Shown: positions 11,661 to 30,153, counted from the first letter of the stretch. The stretch is DNA of 64,000 nt from Isoetes taiwanensis (GCA_021234155.1 JAJEKV010000003.1:21560386-21624385); one strand, 5' to 3'. The notes: generated by a model not told the origin, from the letters alone. Made by a program: numbers and translations.

Positions 11661-12569
11661 TGCATAAGAAGTTATGTGTTGCGTGCAACTTGCTTACAAA
11701 TACATGAAATGATCATAGCCATAAAAATGAGGGTTAAGAGAAACATTTTGTCGCAGTAAAGTAGATGCATTGATTGGGGAGGTTATTGAGAAAAGAATGC
11801 TATGTTACATATAGTATAGAAGGAATTTACAATGCTACATGTTGTTGTTTGAAGAGCTAGATAAATTTGGATTTTATTGTCCTCGAAGACCAAATAGCCT
11901 ATGGAACCGAAACTAAGAAACAAAAACTAACCATCAGAAAACCCTTACCCCAAGGGTTTTTCGAGGAAAAACCTTAGTAATAAGAGGCTCGTAGACATAC
12001 TATATATTTGTATATGGTTTGTGATGATCAACGCATAATTGAGCATGCATGTTCCATATCTCCTGAATGTAAGATGCCAGTGCTCCTACGGCAGATGTCA
12101 TCATCATCACATATAACAGTTGATTAGTGTAACCAACCTCTCATAGCGTGTCCCGATAGGTGCAAATGATGGGCAATGCTGAAGAGTGTGGCCCTCATCT
12201 TCAATAACTCCTAGCTAACAGCATTAGCAAACTCTATGTTCTCGCTCTTCTCGGGTCTATCTGTTTGCCTCAGTTTTGAGTGGTGTGCTCTCATGCGAAT
12301 GAAGACAATTGCTCTGCACTTTTCATGGTAGATGTATTAATGGGTACTGCTGTGGACTCTTGGCAAGCATAGGATTAATCTGGTTTTTGTAGTGCGATCA
12401 GAGTGTGTCATTTCAGTAGCAAAAATTGTAGAAATATAGCATAATAATGTGGAACTATTAAGATATTTTGCAAATGGATCCAGGTAAAATAGCTCTAAAG
12501 TGTGGACAAGCGTGGACAACACAATTTCAAATTAAACAGGACCATTACAGGTGTTTCGCTTTAAGGTTT
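11661..12569. other. Unassigned spacer
   Basis: No domain or repeat recognised; AT-rich with scattered stops in all frames. Confidence 0.4.
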
Positions 12570-12575
12570 TTAAGG

Positions 12576-12606
<31 letters not shown>

Positions 12607-12676
12607 GAGGGAGAGGGAGCGGGAGCGGGAGGGAGGGAGAGGGAAGGGAGAGGGAGGGAGGGAGAGAGAGAGAGAA
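12570..12676 (-). repeat. (TCTCCC)n/(CT)n 3' tail of LINE copy A
   Basis: On the minus strand the tract is pyrimidine-only: three CATTT units, then (CT)n, then drifting TCCC/TCTCCC units. It sits exactly where the 3' tail of the adjacent minus-strand LINE should be. No poly(A) is present. Confidence 0.75.

Positions 12677-16457
<3,781 letters not shown>

Positions 16458-16545
<88 letters not shown>
16458..16545. repeat. (GA/CT)n microsatellite at the 5' break of LINE copy B
   Basis: About 88 bp of perfect GA on the plus strand. LINE copy B begins immediately to its left. On the minus strand each LINE copy is thus preceded and followed by CT. Confidence 0.95.
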
Positions 16546-17515
16546 CATCAGCCACATGCGAGCTGAGAGATCATGAGAGATCATGCGAGAGACGCTTTGA
16601 GAGGAAAAATAATTACAGGGATATGAGAATTCACTTAGTGGACTCTCGCATTAAGAGACAATTTTCCCTAACAGCTATTAGAGGCATTTCCATTAATGAA
16701 ACGTCCATTAAGGATAATGGCCCAAAAAATATTTGGGGGCAATTTTTGGAGGCCAAAAATTCGACCTTAATTCCGGCCTCTGTTCAAGGTGAGCGGGCTC
16801 CAAGAATCGAAGCTCCAAATTCTTCACTCCTAGCCTCGTACTCAGCATCGATTGCCAATCCGGTAAGCACTTCTTGCATTTCTTTACTTGAATTTATAGA
16901 ATGCTTTGGTAATAGCCACATGCTTAGCAACTTGTTGCTTGATAAATCAGGCACAAATTGCCTCAAGAACATGATAAAGCAACCAGATCCTCGTTGGCAA
17001 ATGCCAAGAAGCCTTTTTGTTCCCCCTTGGACCGAGAAACTGCTCCACAAAGAACTAAGAGGATAATAGGATTAGTTTCCCAATCTATGGCTATTGAGAT
17101 AAATTCTGAGCCTGCAAGGGCTTTGAATTGCAATCTCAGGGAAGGGAAGAGGGGTCAGCCAGAAAATACATTACCTGAGGTTCAATCTAAACCTCCCAAT
17201 GATTTAGCCTTGGTTGTGCACGAACAGTTCTGTTGCTCTTAACTAGGCCAAGAAGAGGAAAACACCTTAGATTGGTCGGACAATGCAATCTCTACCATGC
17301 TTGCTTTGATGAAGGAGTACAAGGTGCATTATAATGGAAGTATCAATCTTTCTTCAAGCCAATTGAGAGAAATTATGATCAAATTGCAAGCCATAGTTCA
17401 TGGCCTTGAAGACTTGAGGCAGTTGAGAAACAAATGGGATAAATTGCAACTAGAAATCAGGGATGAGAAAGAAGCATCCGAAAGAACAAGCTCTGAGCCA
17501 TCTAGCTAGCCATGG
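16546..17515 (+). other. Coding-looking plus-strand sequence, unrecognised
   Basis: Non-repetitive frames (16560-17066, 16958-17242, 17297-17509) follow one another with shifts. The last ends in a hydrophilic, charged stretch (LRQLRNKWDKLQLEIRDEKE) likely to form a coiled coil, with a TAG stop at 17507. I do not recognise a family. It could be the ORF1 region of a LINE or a captured exon series. Several shifts argue against an intact gene. Confidence 0.35.
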
Positions 17516-18355
17516 TGTAAAGCTGAGTTATGGAAGATCTTAAATATGGTGTAACAAATGACACGCAGTGGAGAGAAAAGCAGGAATAGTCTAAGGAGGC
17601 GGGAAACTAGGAACCTGTTAGAAATCATCTTGATGGCTATGAGGGCGTGGCCCTGTGTGATACTTCGTGATGAGTTCTTGCCTGTCTTTAAGTGCCTCTG
17701 AATTGTTGAGACCAATTGAAGGGGTTGCATCAAGAACAAACCCAGACTACACCATGTCTTCAAGGGCACGGTGAGCTTCTGCAGGTACATACTGGCACTC
17801 CATGAGAAGACATGTTTGAAGGCCAAAGGCACTTGCACTGGCATTGGGATTGCAATAATAAATTGGGCGCTTCCGTGCAAGTGAACACTGGAGAAGACAA
17901 TTCAAAGCTGCACATAATCCATCTTGATGATGAACTGAGGGATCCGAAGATGTAGCAGCACGCTCCAAAAATTGGGTGAGACCCCAGACAACTTGAGCGG
18001 GCGACTGTCAACCTCGTTCATTTGGGATATAAATCCAATTACGATTGTGCTCCAAGGTTTCACCCTCTTGCCAGACGAAGCGGCGAACAAAACGGGGATC
18101 CCACCCGAGGTCTGTAGAGATATGAGCGGGAGTCCAATCTGCGTGACCAGCCAGGGGAAATGCCAATCAGATGTGAGATATTGACGGCGTGGGGGCGCTC
18201 TCAGAGATGCATACAGATGATTTTCAGGAGGAGGATGCATCGTGGGCTTCTGGGCTTGCTCACGGAATTCCTGCAGGAGATCAGCATTTAAGGTTTGACA
18301 CCATTGTTCCCAGTCTGAACAGGGGAGCACGGTATGCACAGGAGGAGAGACCCAT
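17516..18355 (-). pseudogene. Unrecognised coding sequence, downstream part, split by the LTR element
   Basis: Minus-strand reading from the LTR junction is coding-like: WVSPPVHTVLPCSDWEQWC, then a stretch to PLKLSGVSPNF. A probable one-base loss in a T-run shifts the frame to LERAATSSDPSVHHQDGLC, through ALEDMV, an in-frame TAG and SGFVLDATPSIGLNNSEALK. The upstream part of the same frame resumes at 33303-33600 on the other side of the retrotransposon. The protein looks like part of a larger helical protein, but no family is named. The frame has two in-frame stops, one frameshift and a 15-kb insertion, so it is a dead copy. Confidence 0.6.
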
Positions 18356-19847
18356 TGTGAGGTCCCCTACTCATATACGGTGCCCGCACCGTATACAAAT
18401 AGGAGTTCATCCCACATACCAGCTCCATACTGATACAGGGCCCTCCACGTATCACTGCAACCTTGATGAGTTCCAGTGGGAAGAATGAAGGGGTCATTTA
18501 CCCTGTCTTCCTCAGGGCCTACCTAGCTGCGGAAGCGTAAACATACAATGTCAGTATACAACATCAACATCACATAACCATCTCGAAGGATGGTTCATCA
18601 CATATCTGCGTAGACAAAGATCAGTACATCACATGGGGAATCCTACCCAAGGCTCAGACTCAAGGGAATGACTGACGGCTTGAGTCTCCAGAGTTCATTG
18701 CAGACAGAATTCATGGCAATGGATTTGGCTGGCATGAGAACATGGCTTAGGGTAGTCCACTCCATCCGCCCCTCCTGTGCACACTTTGCAGAGTAGGTTG
18801 AAGAGTGTTGGGACCTGACTGTAGCCCGCCGGATGCATAGCCAAAGGGGCTATTCCTGGGTTGCATCTCCCCAGTTCCAATGGGGCAGGTAGGGATCACT
18901 CCCACCAGAGATCTCCATGTCGACTCAAGGTGACTAGAGGGCCACTGCCCTTATTCGACTTAACCCACTGGAAAGTGAACCCCACTCCACGAGTGTCGAG
19001 CCCATGCCTTACCCACACTCAGTGGCAAGCCATTAGACCTAGTCTGCATTGATCCCCGGTAGACTTTACACACCAGAGGGATCGGTCAAGAGTCAGAACA
19101 CGAACCTCCTTCTGAGCCAGTCTGGCCCCTTCACCCACAACCAGGTGTGGTTCTTGTACACAGGCCGAATACTAGTAATGCACTAAAGGGACTAGCTAGG
19201 AGCATCAACTACTAAGCTGTAGGTCTCTACCCCCCCTTCCCAATACAATTGAGTCCACAGAGATCATCCATACATCAGTATCATCACAGAACTAAAGAAT
19301 AATATCTAATCTATATCATAGAAGTTATGTTCTTTAGTTAGGGCTCGCTATCTAGGGTTCTATGTGGCTGTTATGGGCAATTCAATAGGCTAAACCTGCT
19401 AACTCTGTGCCCGGAAGGCGGATTAGGCTATTGAATTGACAAAATACCTGGTCCTTGGTTCGCTCCTCTTGCTCCGAATGCGTCCATGTCGCTGTCTTGC
19501 TTCGAGATGCGGTCGGAAAGGAAATCTGACGAGCTAGGGCGCTCAGGCAGATCTTGGGAGTCGGGATTGACTCTTGAGTTCGTGGGCGAAAAAGGGAAAG
19601 TTAGGGTTTGGTTGCCTTATGTAGGCTATTAGTTAGGGTTAGGGTGTCCATGACCCTTGGTATGCCTTTTAATGGTTAATGGCCTAAAGTGCGCACATTA
19701 ATAAGTGTGCGCACCCTTGCAAGTTACCCCCTAGGGCACCACTTGCTTGGCTACACGTCGGCGTACACGTCAATCGAGATGGCGTGTATGCGTGACGAGG
19801 CAGTACAGTATACGTCTTAGGACCGTATACTGTGCTGGAATGTCACA
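18356..19847 (-). repeat. 3' LTR, 1492 bp
   Basis: Bounded by CCCAT on the left and the PPT on the right. It contains an inverted repeat near each end: TATACGGTGC-CC-GCACCGTATA (18374-18395) and ACAGTATACG...CGTATACTGT (19805-19833). Compared with the 5' side copy at 32041-33297 it keeps about 235 bp that the latter has lost, around TACCTGGT. Confidence 0.9.
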
Positions 19848-19861
19848 TTCTCCCCACCTTG
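19848..19861 (-). promoter_or_regulatory. Polypurine tract of the LTR retrotransposon
   Basis: Minus-strand reading CAAGGTGGGGAGAA directly precedes the 3' LTR start TGTGAC; it primes plus-strand DNA synthesis. The core CAAGGTGGGGAG is repeated 40 bp further inside at 19890-19901. Confidence 0.75.
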
Positions 19862-22800
19862 AAATGATGTTGTCCGCAGCATCGTGGGTCTCCCCACCTT
19901 GGGATATTCTCTGCAATCAACTTGATGCCTACAATTTATTATTATTATATTTACACAATTATTAGAATTACTCTAGGTAATGTTTAAGACATTACTGTAC
20001 TATTTCATTATCCAATTAACTTATCACTTCATACTTAATCAACGCCAGGTAATTACTAACCTTACTTAATACAACATTTAAGTTTATCAATTTCATACAA
20101 AATTTACACTTCTAAGGTACTCTTCATCCCTTGCAACACGTTTTAACAAAATTCGTGTTGCAAGTCTTTGCACCTTGAAATCCTGCATTAATTTTACAAT
20201 ATCTATAATTACATATTTACTAGCTTACAAAGATTTAAGCGATTAGTTTCAATGGTAAAAATCACAACTACTCTAGAACTATGTATACGAGTGCTCGTGA
20301 TGCGACTCCCCGCCGGTTCTTCGTTCTCATTGGCCTCCTGGATTCACACCATGCTAGAATATTAATGTAAAGTTGGTTATAAGGGAATCACCCCATCTAT
20401 CTACATGAATGCATGACTAATCTCCCGGCGTAGGAAGAGGATGCTTCTTCCATCGTGGTCGTGGAGACAGCGCCCTATAACGCCTATATGATGCTCATGC
20501 CTACACCTTTAGTTGCCTGAGGCGTGGAGGATAGGGTCCTTCCTGTATTTGGGCGTGAAGGATAGGGTCCTCCCCGTAGGCATTGACTAGAGGTGCTTTC
20601 CTATCAATGCACTCCTTAATGACCTCTTATCTCTCGAGGTCGTCTACTTCCGTGGGACGGAAGTAGACTTTTTAATCTACCTTCCACTCATCCAAGCAGA
20701 ACTGCGGTCATGCCTGCATTGACATTACACCACGTCCTAGAGATCACCGTAGTGGTCCCATCATCGGTAATTACGCATGCAACCCATACCTGACATAGGT
20801 TGCATGCGTAGATTAATCTTACTACACATGAAATTAATCTAAACACAAATCGACATGCCTGAGCCGATTTTTGATGGCTCCTTTAATGCATGTGATTAAC
20901 ATAATTACCCTAAGGTAATATTTATGGATTAACATTATCATAGTATCGGATACATTACTTCCGATAGTACAATTATATTTACTCTAAGCTTTGCAATATT
21001 TAATGACTTTTAGATCGCGATTATTTAAACAATAACCCTGATTTAGACCTATTGTTACATAGACAAGGTTTTAATTATCATACACAAGAATTAGATGTGC
21101 TTCTTATTCTCTTCCTTGGGTCCTGCATTACCCTTGGAAGTATATCCCTAAGATGCACTTAAGTGTATCTGAATTCTATTTTCTATTTATGTTTATAAGG
21201 ACCCGAGGTCATATAGCTATCCTTGGAAGGAATTGCATCCTTGCGAAGGATTAATTAACATGCTACCTCACATTACCATTGTTATTTAACTTATTTCCCC
21301 TATGATACATATACGTACAGCAAATTCTATGGAGTTATTAGGATCTATATTTAACTTGTCAATAAGACACATTAAAGCTTATTATACATGGGCGCACCTT
21401 ACCTAAGGCTAGGACGCATCCACCCATTGAGCCGGCGTGGAGTAGTTTTTAGATGACTTGGTCGTTGCATTGCTCCCATATTTTTGCTCCACTTCATTGG
21501 TGTAGTTAGCTATCACGTCAGTCTCGCACGTTGAAGGCCTCCTGTTCATTCGCTTCAGCCATTGCCGGAGTGAACTCTATTTTACGGGTCGGTCATTTCG
21601 CTGCAAGTATGTTCAATCATAAGATTGAGCCCTCCCACTTTCTTCGAAAAGAAAATGGTCCTGCACCCCTTCAATGACGTTGTACACAACGTCATATCTA
21701 TTCTCTCCCCTTAAGAGGTTATACGCTTCTTACTTAGCGCATTAATTTACTAGCCTTAGCTAGCATATATAACCATCTAAGATAGATGCACATATTATGT
21801 TGTCATTTATTTCAATATAGTTATGGATTACCTACTTAGAACGATTCTAAACCATAAGGTTTTATCATCATGACAATTCCTTTTTTTCTCAAAAGACTAT
21901 TTGATTACTATAATTCTTATTTTAGATGTACCTTGCATGTACTATTCTTTTATATTCTAGAGATTCTCCCTTTCTTAGTTATTTAAACTCTTGAAATATT
22001 CCTACCAATAATGCCATCGTAACAAGTTGGCCGGACTTGCTAGATTACTTCTTTTCTTTCAGTTGGATTATTCTTTTGGAGGTACTAGATTTATACATGG
22101 TCAACAATTATCCTAGTAATGATTCCTTCTTAGCGAGGTGATCAATCTCACCAAGTGGTTTCAATATGTTGGATGTCTGTTAACAATCGTGTATAATTTT
22201 AGTTACTCCTATGCGTTTCCTTCCCAATACCTGACGCTTAGCTCAATATTGGGGCAATCCTTTCGGCGAGAATATCTAAAAATGCCTTCTAATCCCCATA
22301 TGGATGTTACCATCCCTACATTTAACCTACTAGGCCCCATGGCCTTAGATCCTCGAGCTTGCTGGAAGCTCATCCACTCGTTGCTTGCTTGAAGCAGCAA
22401 GGTAACGTTCTTCCGAGTCGCTCGATACTTCAGTCCCCTTGACGGTGGCTTCTCTTTGATGTAGAGGCTGGAGGCTTTGATGGCGTAGTTGATCACTTGA
22501 ATCTTCCATGCCGCTTTTCAAAAGCCTGAAGGTGGCGTCGTTTGAAAAAGATCTTTCATCTTGAACTCTTTGTCTTGGTAGCTAAAGGACGACTCTGTAT
22601 CCGATATTGTTTCTTCGACTCCATCGACGTCTCATACGTCAAGTCCTCTTGTCGTTATCGTGTTGCCCGAAGAGTGTTGACGATGTTGATTGCTTCACCC
22701 CTGCAAATTGCCTGACATCTCTTCCTTTGATCTGTTACGCTATGGGAGGGAAGGAATAACAAGGGAACTATATATGCAAAGCATATAACTTACATAATTA

Positions 22801-25800
22801 CAATTACTACTAGAGCTATTAGGTCCCCCTTGTGCCTCCTTTCGAGTTGCACACCTACTCCTTGGCAATGTCATCGGTGTTCCACTCAGTGCAATGGTGT
22901 TGACGATCTATATCCTCCTATTTGTACGTCAGCTCGTACTCCGGGGTAACTTGTTGATATACTTGGGCCCTCCGATGTTTGTCGGCTATGGCACAACACG
23001 CTTTGCATCACATTCTAACTAAAGGTGTGCTGGTCGTTGATGCTTCGACATTTTGGTCTGCTTCCTGATCCTGTTCTCGGGCGGTAATTATTCCCCCCTT
23101 CATGATACTTGAAGCTATTTGGAGGCGTCTCTTGAGGTTGTGCGCGATTCCTTTGGCTATACTCCTCTGGAGTTGTTCTCTTCTGCAGTTGTTCTTTGAA
23201 TCGTCTATCCTTGGGTTCACCAAGTTGCATGCAAGTCCGTGTGCAAGTCATCGGCTCGCCTCGCCTAGTTGCTTCTCCGTCGAGCTTCCAATCTTCCTTG
23301 TTTGATCCCCTCGATCAAATGGCTTGGACGTTGTCACGTTCCTCAGTGCTATGCCATCTTCTTGTCTTGAGGTACCTTCCGGTGGCTTTGATTGTGCTCG
23401 TCAGTTTTGATCCTCCTGTTGCCTCTAGGGAGCTCGTGGAAGAAGTCGGTTGCTAGCACTTCTCCAGCTTTCAGTTCCTGACCTTTGTCCCTCTATGCAT
23501 GTCGGTCTCTCTGTCAAGTAAAGCATCATGGCTCTCCTTCATACTGGCTATATTGTCGGGATGATGGATCCTTATATCTGCGCAGCTTGACCCTTGAGTT
23601 GAAGAAGTACCTGCCTTAGATATACTCTTGTCGTTGAATAGCCTGGCTATTATCTTGAACTCTCTTTTTGCCGAAGGTGCTTCAGTTGCTATCCTTGTCG
23701 TTAAGGTGTCGAATGCTTCTACCTTGGGCATTTGATGTGCCCATGTCGGAGATATGATGATCGGCTTCTTCTCTTCTAATTATCGGTAGGAGTACCCGAA
23801 GCCATCACCTAGTTGTTGAAGGCATATCTCCCGCGTCGGCGCCTTTCGTAAGTGCATCTCCATCTAATACACGTGTCATAGCGCGTCACCCTATATTACC
23901 ACAAGGTGGAATTATGGTCGTCGAGATGTTGCCTTCTTAGTTGGCTCGTTGATGTCGGGTCGTTCCTCCTTCTATTGTTGAGGCCACTCGTGTCATAAGT
24001 TCGTCAAGTGTTGCTGCTGCCACAAGAGGTAGTGTTTAATACGACGATGTCCCGTGCAGTGGTGATGATCTTGACATGACCGGTGTTGTCTCTTATTCTG
24101 ACATTGGGTGGACGAGTGGTCTTCTACTTGAGGGCACTTCCCAAAGTGTTTGGAGTCGAAGGTTTGCTTGGGCTCTAGTCGTTTCTCCCTCGTACTTGCT
24201 CTTCCATTTTGATCTTGGGCTATAGTTGTGCTTCCGTGCTTCCTCATTTGGTAGTCGAAGTGAAGGAGCTTCCTGATCTAAGCGCTAAATCCGTAAATCA
24301 TGACTCTAAACTCATGTTTCTCCACTATATCTGTGAACGCCCGAGATATACAATAGACATATACGCATTTACATTGGGATTTTAATTCATCCACTTTTCC
24401 AAAACAACTACGAAGATCTACTTGAATGTTTATATTCCTTTAGTATTTTCCCTCCTCCTATCGCGTCTGATTCTTCGGTTTTGCTACATCTTCTTCGTTC
24501 TGGTTGACTCCGGGATTCCTTGAGGTGCTGCTACTATTGTTGAGCTTCATGTCTAATCCGAGCTCGTCACCCCAAGTTGCGAAGAGTGTTCATCGATGTG
24601 ATCCCTTGAAAAAGATGCTCCTCCTTAATGTGTATGTCCGTCGTGAGGAATGCGGTGACCGCTCAACGTCCCTACATGTGGTGTGTCGTTGCAAGATTGC
24701 CGATGTGCGGTGCCATTGATCGCTTGAGTAGGGTCACCTGGCTGTTGCAGTTGGGCATTCTTGAATGTCTTCGAAGCTCTGAGATCGTGGTCGGTAGGCA
24801 GGCATTGTCATTCCTCCGCAGGTTGAATTTCTGAGTGCGACTCCTGTTGCTTGGGCTTTGCTTCATTCCGAGGTGCCTCTACTGTGCCTGGAAGTGTGGT
24901 CATCTCTATTGCCCCTACCATGGCTCCTTCTGGTCGCCTTTGTGTGATTTGTACCTACTGGCTAGGTCGTCTCCTCCGTCCCTTGGGTCCTATCCATTCG
25001 AGTCTCGCACTCCTTGGCTGACGTAGTAAAGTCGTCCTTCCTTTGGTTTCTAGGTGTTTCTGGGTCCCGAATTCTTGTCCGAGCGGAATATTCTCCTCCT
25101 TGATCTTGCCCCTAATGCTGATATAGGCCTTCAAGTTGGAGATGTTCCTTCCCTGATATGCATCTCCTCCCCCTCATGGTCTTCTACTTTTTGGAACCGA
25201 TGAAAGTTCTCCTGCTGGTGCAAGGGAGCTGGAAGCTCGTCCTGGTCAGCCTTAGGTGCTTTGTGGTTGCCTAGCTTGGTTGCTCATTTTGTTGACGTTG
25301 CATGACATTCGCTTGAGCTGCTGGGCTGCAAGGTCGTGGTGATCTTCCCTCCGGTTTCTATACACTGCTGTGTCGCCATGACTTCTCTCTTTGACAGAAG
25401 ATTATGCCCTCTGGCCTTAGCTCGTGATGCTAACGTGGCATCGATATCTAACGTCTTCCTGCACCTGTATTTTCCTGCCTTGCGTTCTTCCATTTGAAAC
25501 TCATGTGCGTCGAGTTGGTGAAGGCGTCGAGATCCTCTTTCTGATGTGACCTCGTGGACGTGGTAGCCGGGAGGTTGACATCTAGAAAATTCTTGATGCC
25601 GTTGGTTACCAAATATTCTTCCCATTTGATGAAGATTGATGATAGGCCGGTGGTGTCCTGTTCTACTCGTTCGTCAGTTGAGGTGTTTGTCGTTGTGTTT
25701 CCCTCTCTTGGTTCTGCCTTTTCGGTCTCCTCTCCTTATCTGTCTGTACATCAGCTGGGACTTCGATGTCTTCAAGCAGTTGCGCCTCTAGCTCTTCTGC

Positions 25801-26247
25801 GGCTCTGGCCCTGTACTTTGAAAGCAACGCTCGTATATCCTAGAGTCTAAGGGTCTACTTGAAGGGCTCTCTTACAACATTCTGGGCTCTATAAGCAAGC
25901 AAGATGGCTCGAGCAGCATTACTGGAGACATATCTATAATCTACAAGTCTATGGACATTAGGACGTGTGGTATGGCATGAAATGAGGTTTGTTTTGCAAA
26001 GCCTTCATGATGTTTGAGGCATACTCTAAGGTCCTAGCAAAGTTGGTTTGGGGGAGTCCAATCTCTACACATGGAGTGACTTGGGCAGCTCTAGATTCTA
26101 GCTCCTTTCTAGGTATCCTGGCAATAGGGAGTGTCAATGTGGCGGCTGTATAAGTCAAACTCTATTAGAAGGACACAAAATTAGGTCAAGGTTTATGCTT
26201 TTGGCATGAGAAGAGGTGATGTACTAACAGTTGGACTTGGGTTGCTA
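19862..26247 (-). other. LTR element internal region, no recognised protein; several short hairpins
   Basis: No RT, IN, protease or RNase H motif is visible on either strand. The minus-strand frames (22209-22496, 23471-23731, 23993-24247, 25284-25625) are hydrophilic and stop-riddled. One is rich in Cys and His (CPQVEDHSSTQC) but does not fit a CX2CX4HX4C knuckle. Perfect short inverted repeats stand out: 20642-20668 (12-bp arms, 3-nt loop), 20772-20810 (13-bp arms, 13-nt loop) and 21674-21695 (10-bp arms, 2-nt loop). It may be a decayed gag region or a structured non-coding domain. Confidence 0.45.
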
Positions 26248-26494
26248 TGCTGAGGCCCGGGGATTTCACCATTAAAAATCCGTATCTAACATGTGCGTGA
26301 CTGGTTAGGGGTTTTTTTTTACCTCACCCGTTCGTATACGGTCCAAAAATTATACGGGCTCACCACCGTTGTTTCGGACGTGGTCGTTTAGGGGTGCTGT
26401 GGGCGGGAACTCCTCACCCGCTTGATACGGTAGGGGTGCTTGAAGATCCGAAGCTTTGAATCGTAGGGGTCCTTCAAGATCGTAGGGGTTTGGA

Positions 26495-26809
26495 ATGAAC
26501 GTTTCTGGTTTTTTGAATGAACGTTTCTGGTTTTCTATGCATCCGAACATTGGAAATATGCCTAAAGGAGTTTATGTGAGACAATCCGGTAACAGGAGCA
26601 GAGCCCAGCAAGCTGGGAACTTCCCATATCGTAGATATCCGAGACAAAATAATGGTGGAAGGCAAGTTCCAGTTGCAAGAGATTCTAGACCTGGAGCTGG
26701 TACCGGTGCTGGAGCTGGTGATAGGAGCGCACCAAAACAGGTCTTTGGTTTGCTACAGATATTGCATTTCATTTCCCTTCTGTTCTTTGATGGCTATAGC
26801 TATACTTAG
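26495..26809 (+). other. Possible captured exon, unrecognised
   Basis: The plus-strand frame contains MPKGVYVRQSGNRSRAQQ followed by a Gly/Ala/Arg-rich tail, then CAG and a GT that could be a splice donor near 26740. It lies about 0.7 kb upstream of the kinase exons and may come from the same or another donor gene. No function is assigned. Confidence 0.3.
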
Positions 26810-27413
26810 GAGGGGTTAAATATAGCTCTACGATTATATGATATCATGCTTGTTTGTCAGTCTATTGCCTCATTTTCGTAGCCAAGTTTAGACCTGAAAT
26901 ACATGGTATAGCGAGATGTTATACTTGCTTGCTTGTTTGTTATGATAGCATGTACTTTGCTTAAATAAGTCCAAATAAGCGAAGATGAGGAAGATGTCGG
27001 GAGTTATAGCATGCTAGCTGTAGTTTACCGCAGGGTTCTTGATATAAGAACAGAATACTATAAGGTTTTGTGGTTGGAAGATGTGCAGATCTATGCTTTA
27101 ACAGTGTAACTATTAATGTTAAGCCAATAATATGGGTATGGTAGCTTTGCACGAGGTCTCTTGACTAAGGTAGAAATGATAAGACCATAAAATGGCATCT
27201 GATGTTTTATGGGCTGCCATTAAGGGCCTGTTACAGTTTATCATATATTGCTTTGTATTGGCATGGGTAGACTTTGGTATCCAAAGATATGGTGTGCTAA
27301 CTAATGAAACTTCTGTCTTACTGATTCACAAATGTTTGTAAGAATATTTCGGTACTAAGATCACATTCTTCTGTACTAGCAGGGAATAGACCTTTCTGAT
27401 GTTGATTGTATAG

Positions 27414-28700
<1,287 letters not shown>

Positions 28701-30153
28701 TTCCTTAACTCATATTTAGGGCAAGATTTATTGATGAAGGCCACGAGAACTGGCCAAGTGAAGTCTTTGGTTTGGCAAGTGGAAATACCTCTGCTGCCTG
28801 GGATAAGCTAGAAGCGTAAGTACGGTATTAGCTTGGTATATTCAAGTATGCATATTAATATTATGTTGACTGCCCTTTCCAGTGGGGGATCATTATACCA
28901 CACATTTATTCTAGAGTCTAAAGCAAAGACAGTATATTATGTTTTTTTGCATTTAGCACAACAATAGTGAAGCATTACTAAGATTTTGCTTAGATTAATG
29001 TGTAAGGTATTTGTTCAAGGTTTATGAAAGAATATTTAACATACACATATTGTGTACATGTTGGTGCGTCAAGGGAGGTGCATCTTACAACATCCTTGGT
29101 GTGAGTGCAACTTTAAGACAACAGCCATTCCTAGAGCATGACACAAGCAAGATGTCAATGCAATTTAACAAAACATACCTATTCCTAGAGCATCAAGCAA
29201 GGGAAAGAAAAGAAACATATCAACAAAGGCATACTCAAAGAGCATCGAGCATCAAATCAATGCTATGCTTTGGGGTACATAGCATTGATTTCCCAAGAAC
29301 ACTGCGTTTGGATCCAAAAGTTGGATTATTCGTACACGCTTTTCTCATTCGGCCAAAACATTTACGGACTTGCAATTATGCCCAGCAACGCTGGGCACTG
29401 TTACTAGTTAAATATAATGCTGAACTTAATAGTGTATTGGTTGGATTCAGGTAACCTAAACATCTTCTCCTAAGGGTTCATGTAAAGTCTTTCGGATTGG
29501 CCTAGACGTGGCTGTGGCTATGTAATGAAAACAATTCTGGTTACACTATGTATTTATCAAATGCTGTGGTAAACTGTAACAAGAAGATGCGAGAAATGTC
29601 TATTAAACACATTGTGAAATTTTTTTCCTTCACCACAAACCATTTTTTCTCTGAATAATGCTACGGCACAAACTCAAGTACAAGATCGGGTAGGGGTATG
29701 TAAAACGTAACATAGTCCGGGCATATATCTACGGTAGGGGGCAGGGAAACTAGGTTTTCCTATTTACGTATGTAGGGGTTTTCGACCTCCAAAAGTCGTA
29801 TACAAGGGGTTTTCTGGTGACCCCTTGCACGCACATGAGGTATCCCCATGTGCCTAGGTGAAACCCCCGGGTGCTGAGGTCTAGATGACTATAACAAAGG
29901 GGTGTTCTTGAGCACTTCTATCTAGGAGTAAGGCATCAGCTTTGAGCCGAGAGCAATACTTGCGAGGTACTAATGGGGTATACTTCTATTTACAAACAAA
30001 CCACAGTTTGGAAAAACAATTCAAGGGTTTGAGCAATTTTGGTCATTTTGAGCTGAGGTTTCACATTTCTAGGCTGTTTAACGGTCCTATTGCAACAAAT
30101 TTCAGGTGATTTGGAGCTCTGTAGCTCAAGTTATGGAGGTTCAAAGTTTGGAG

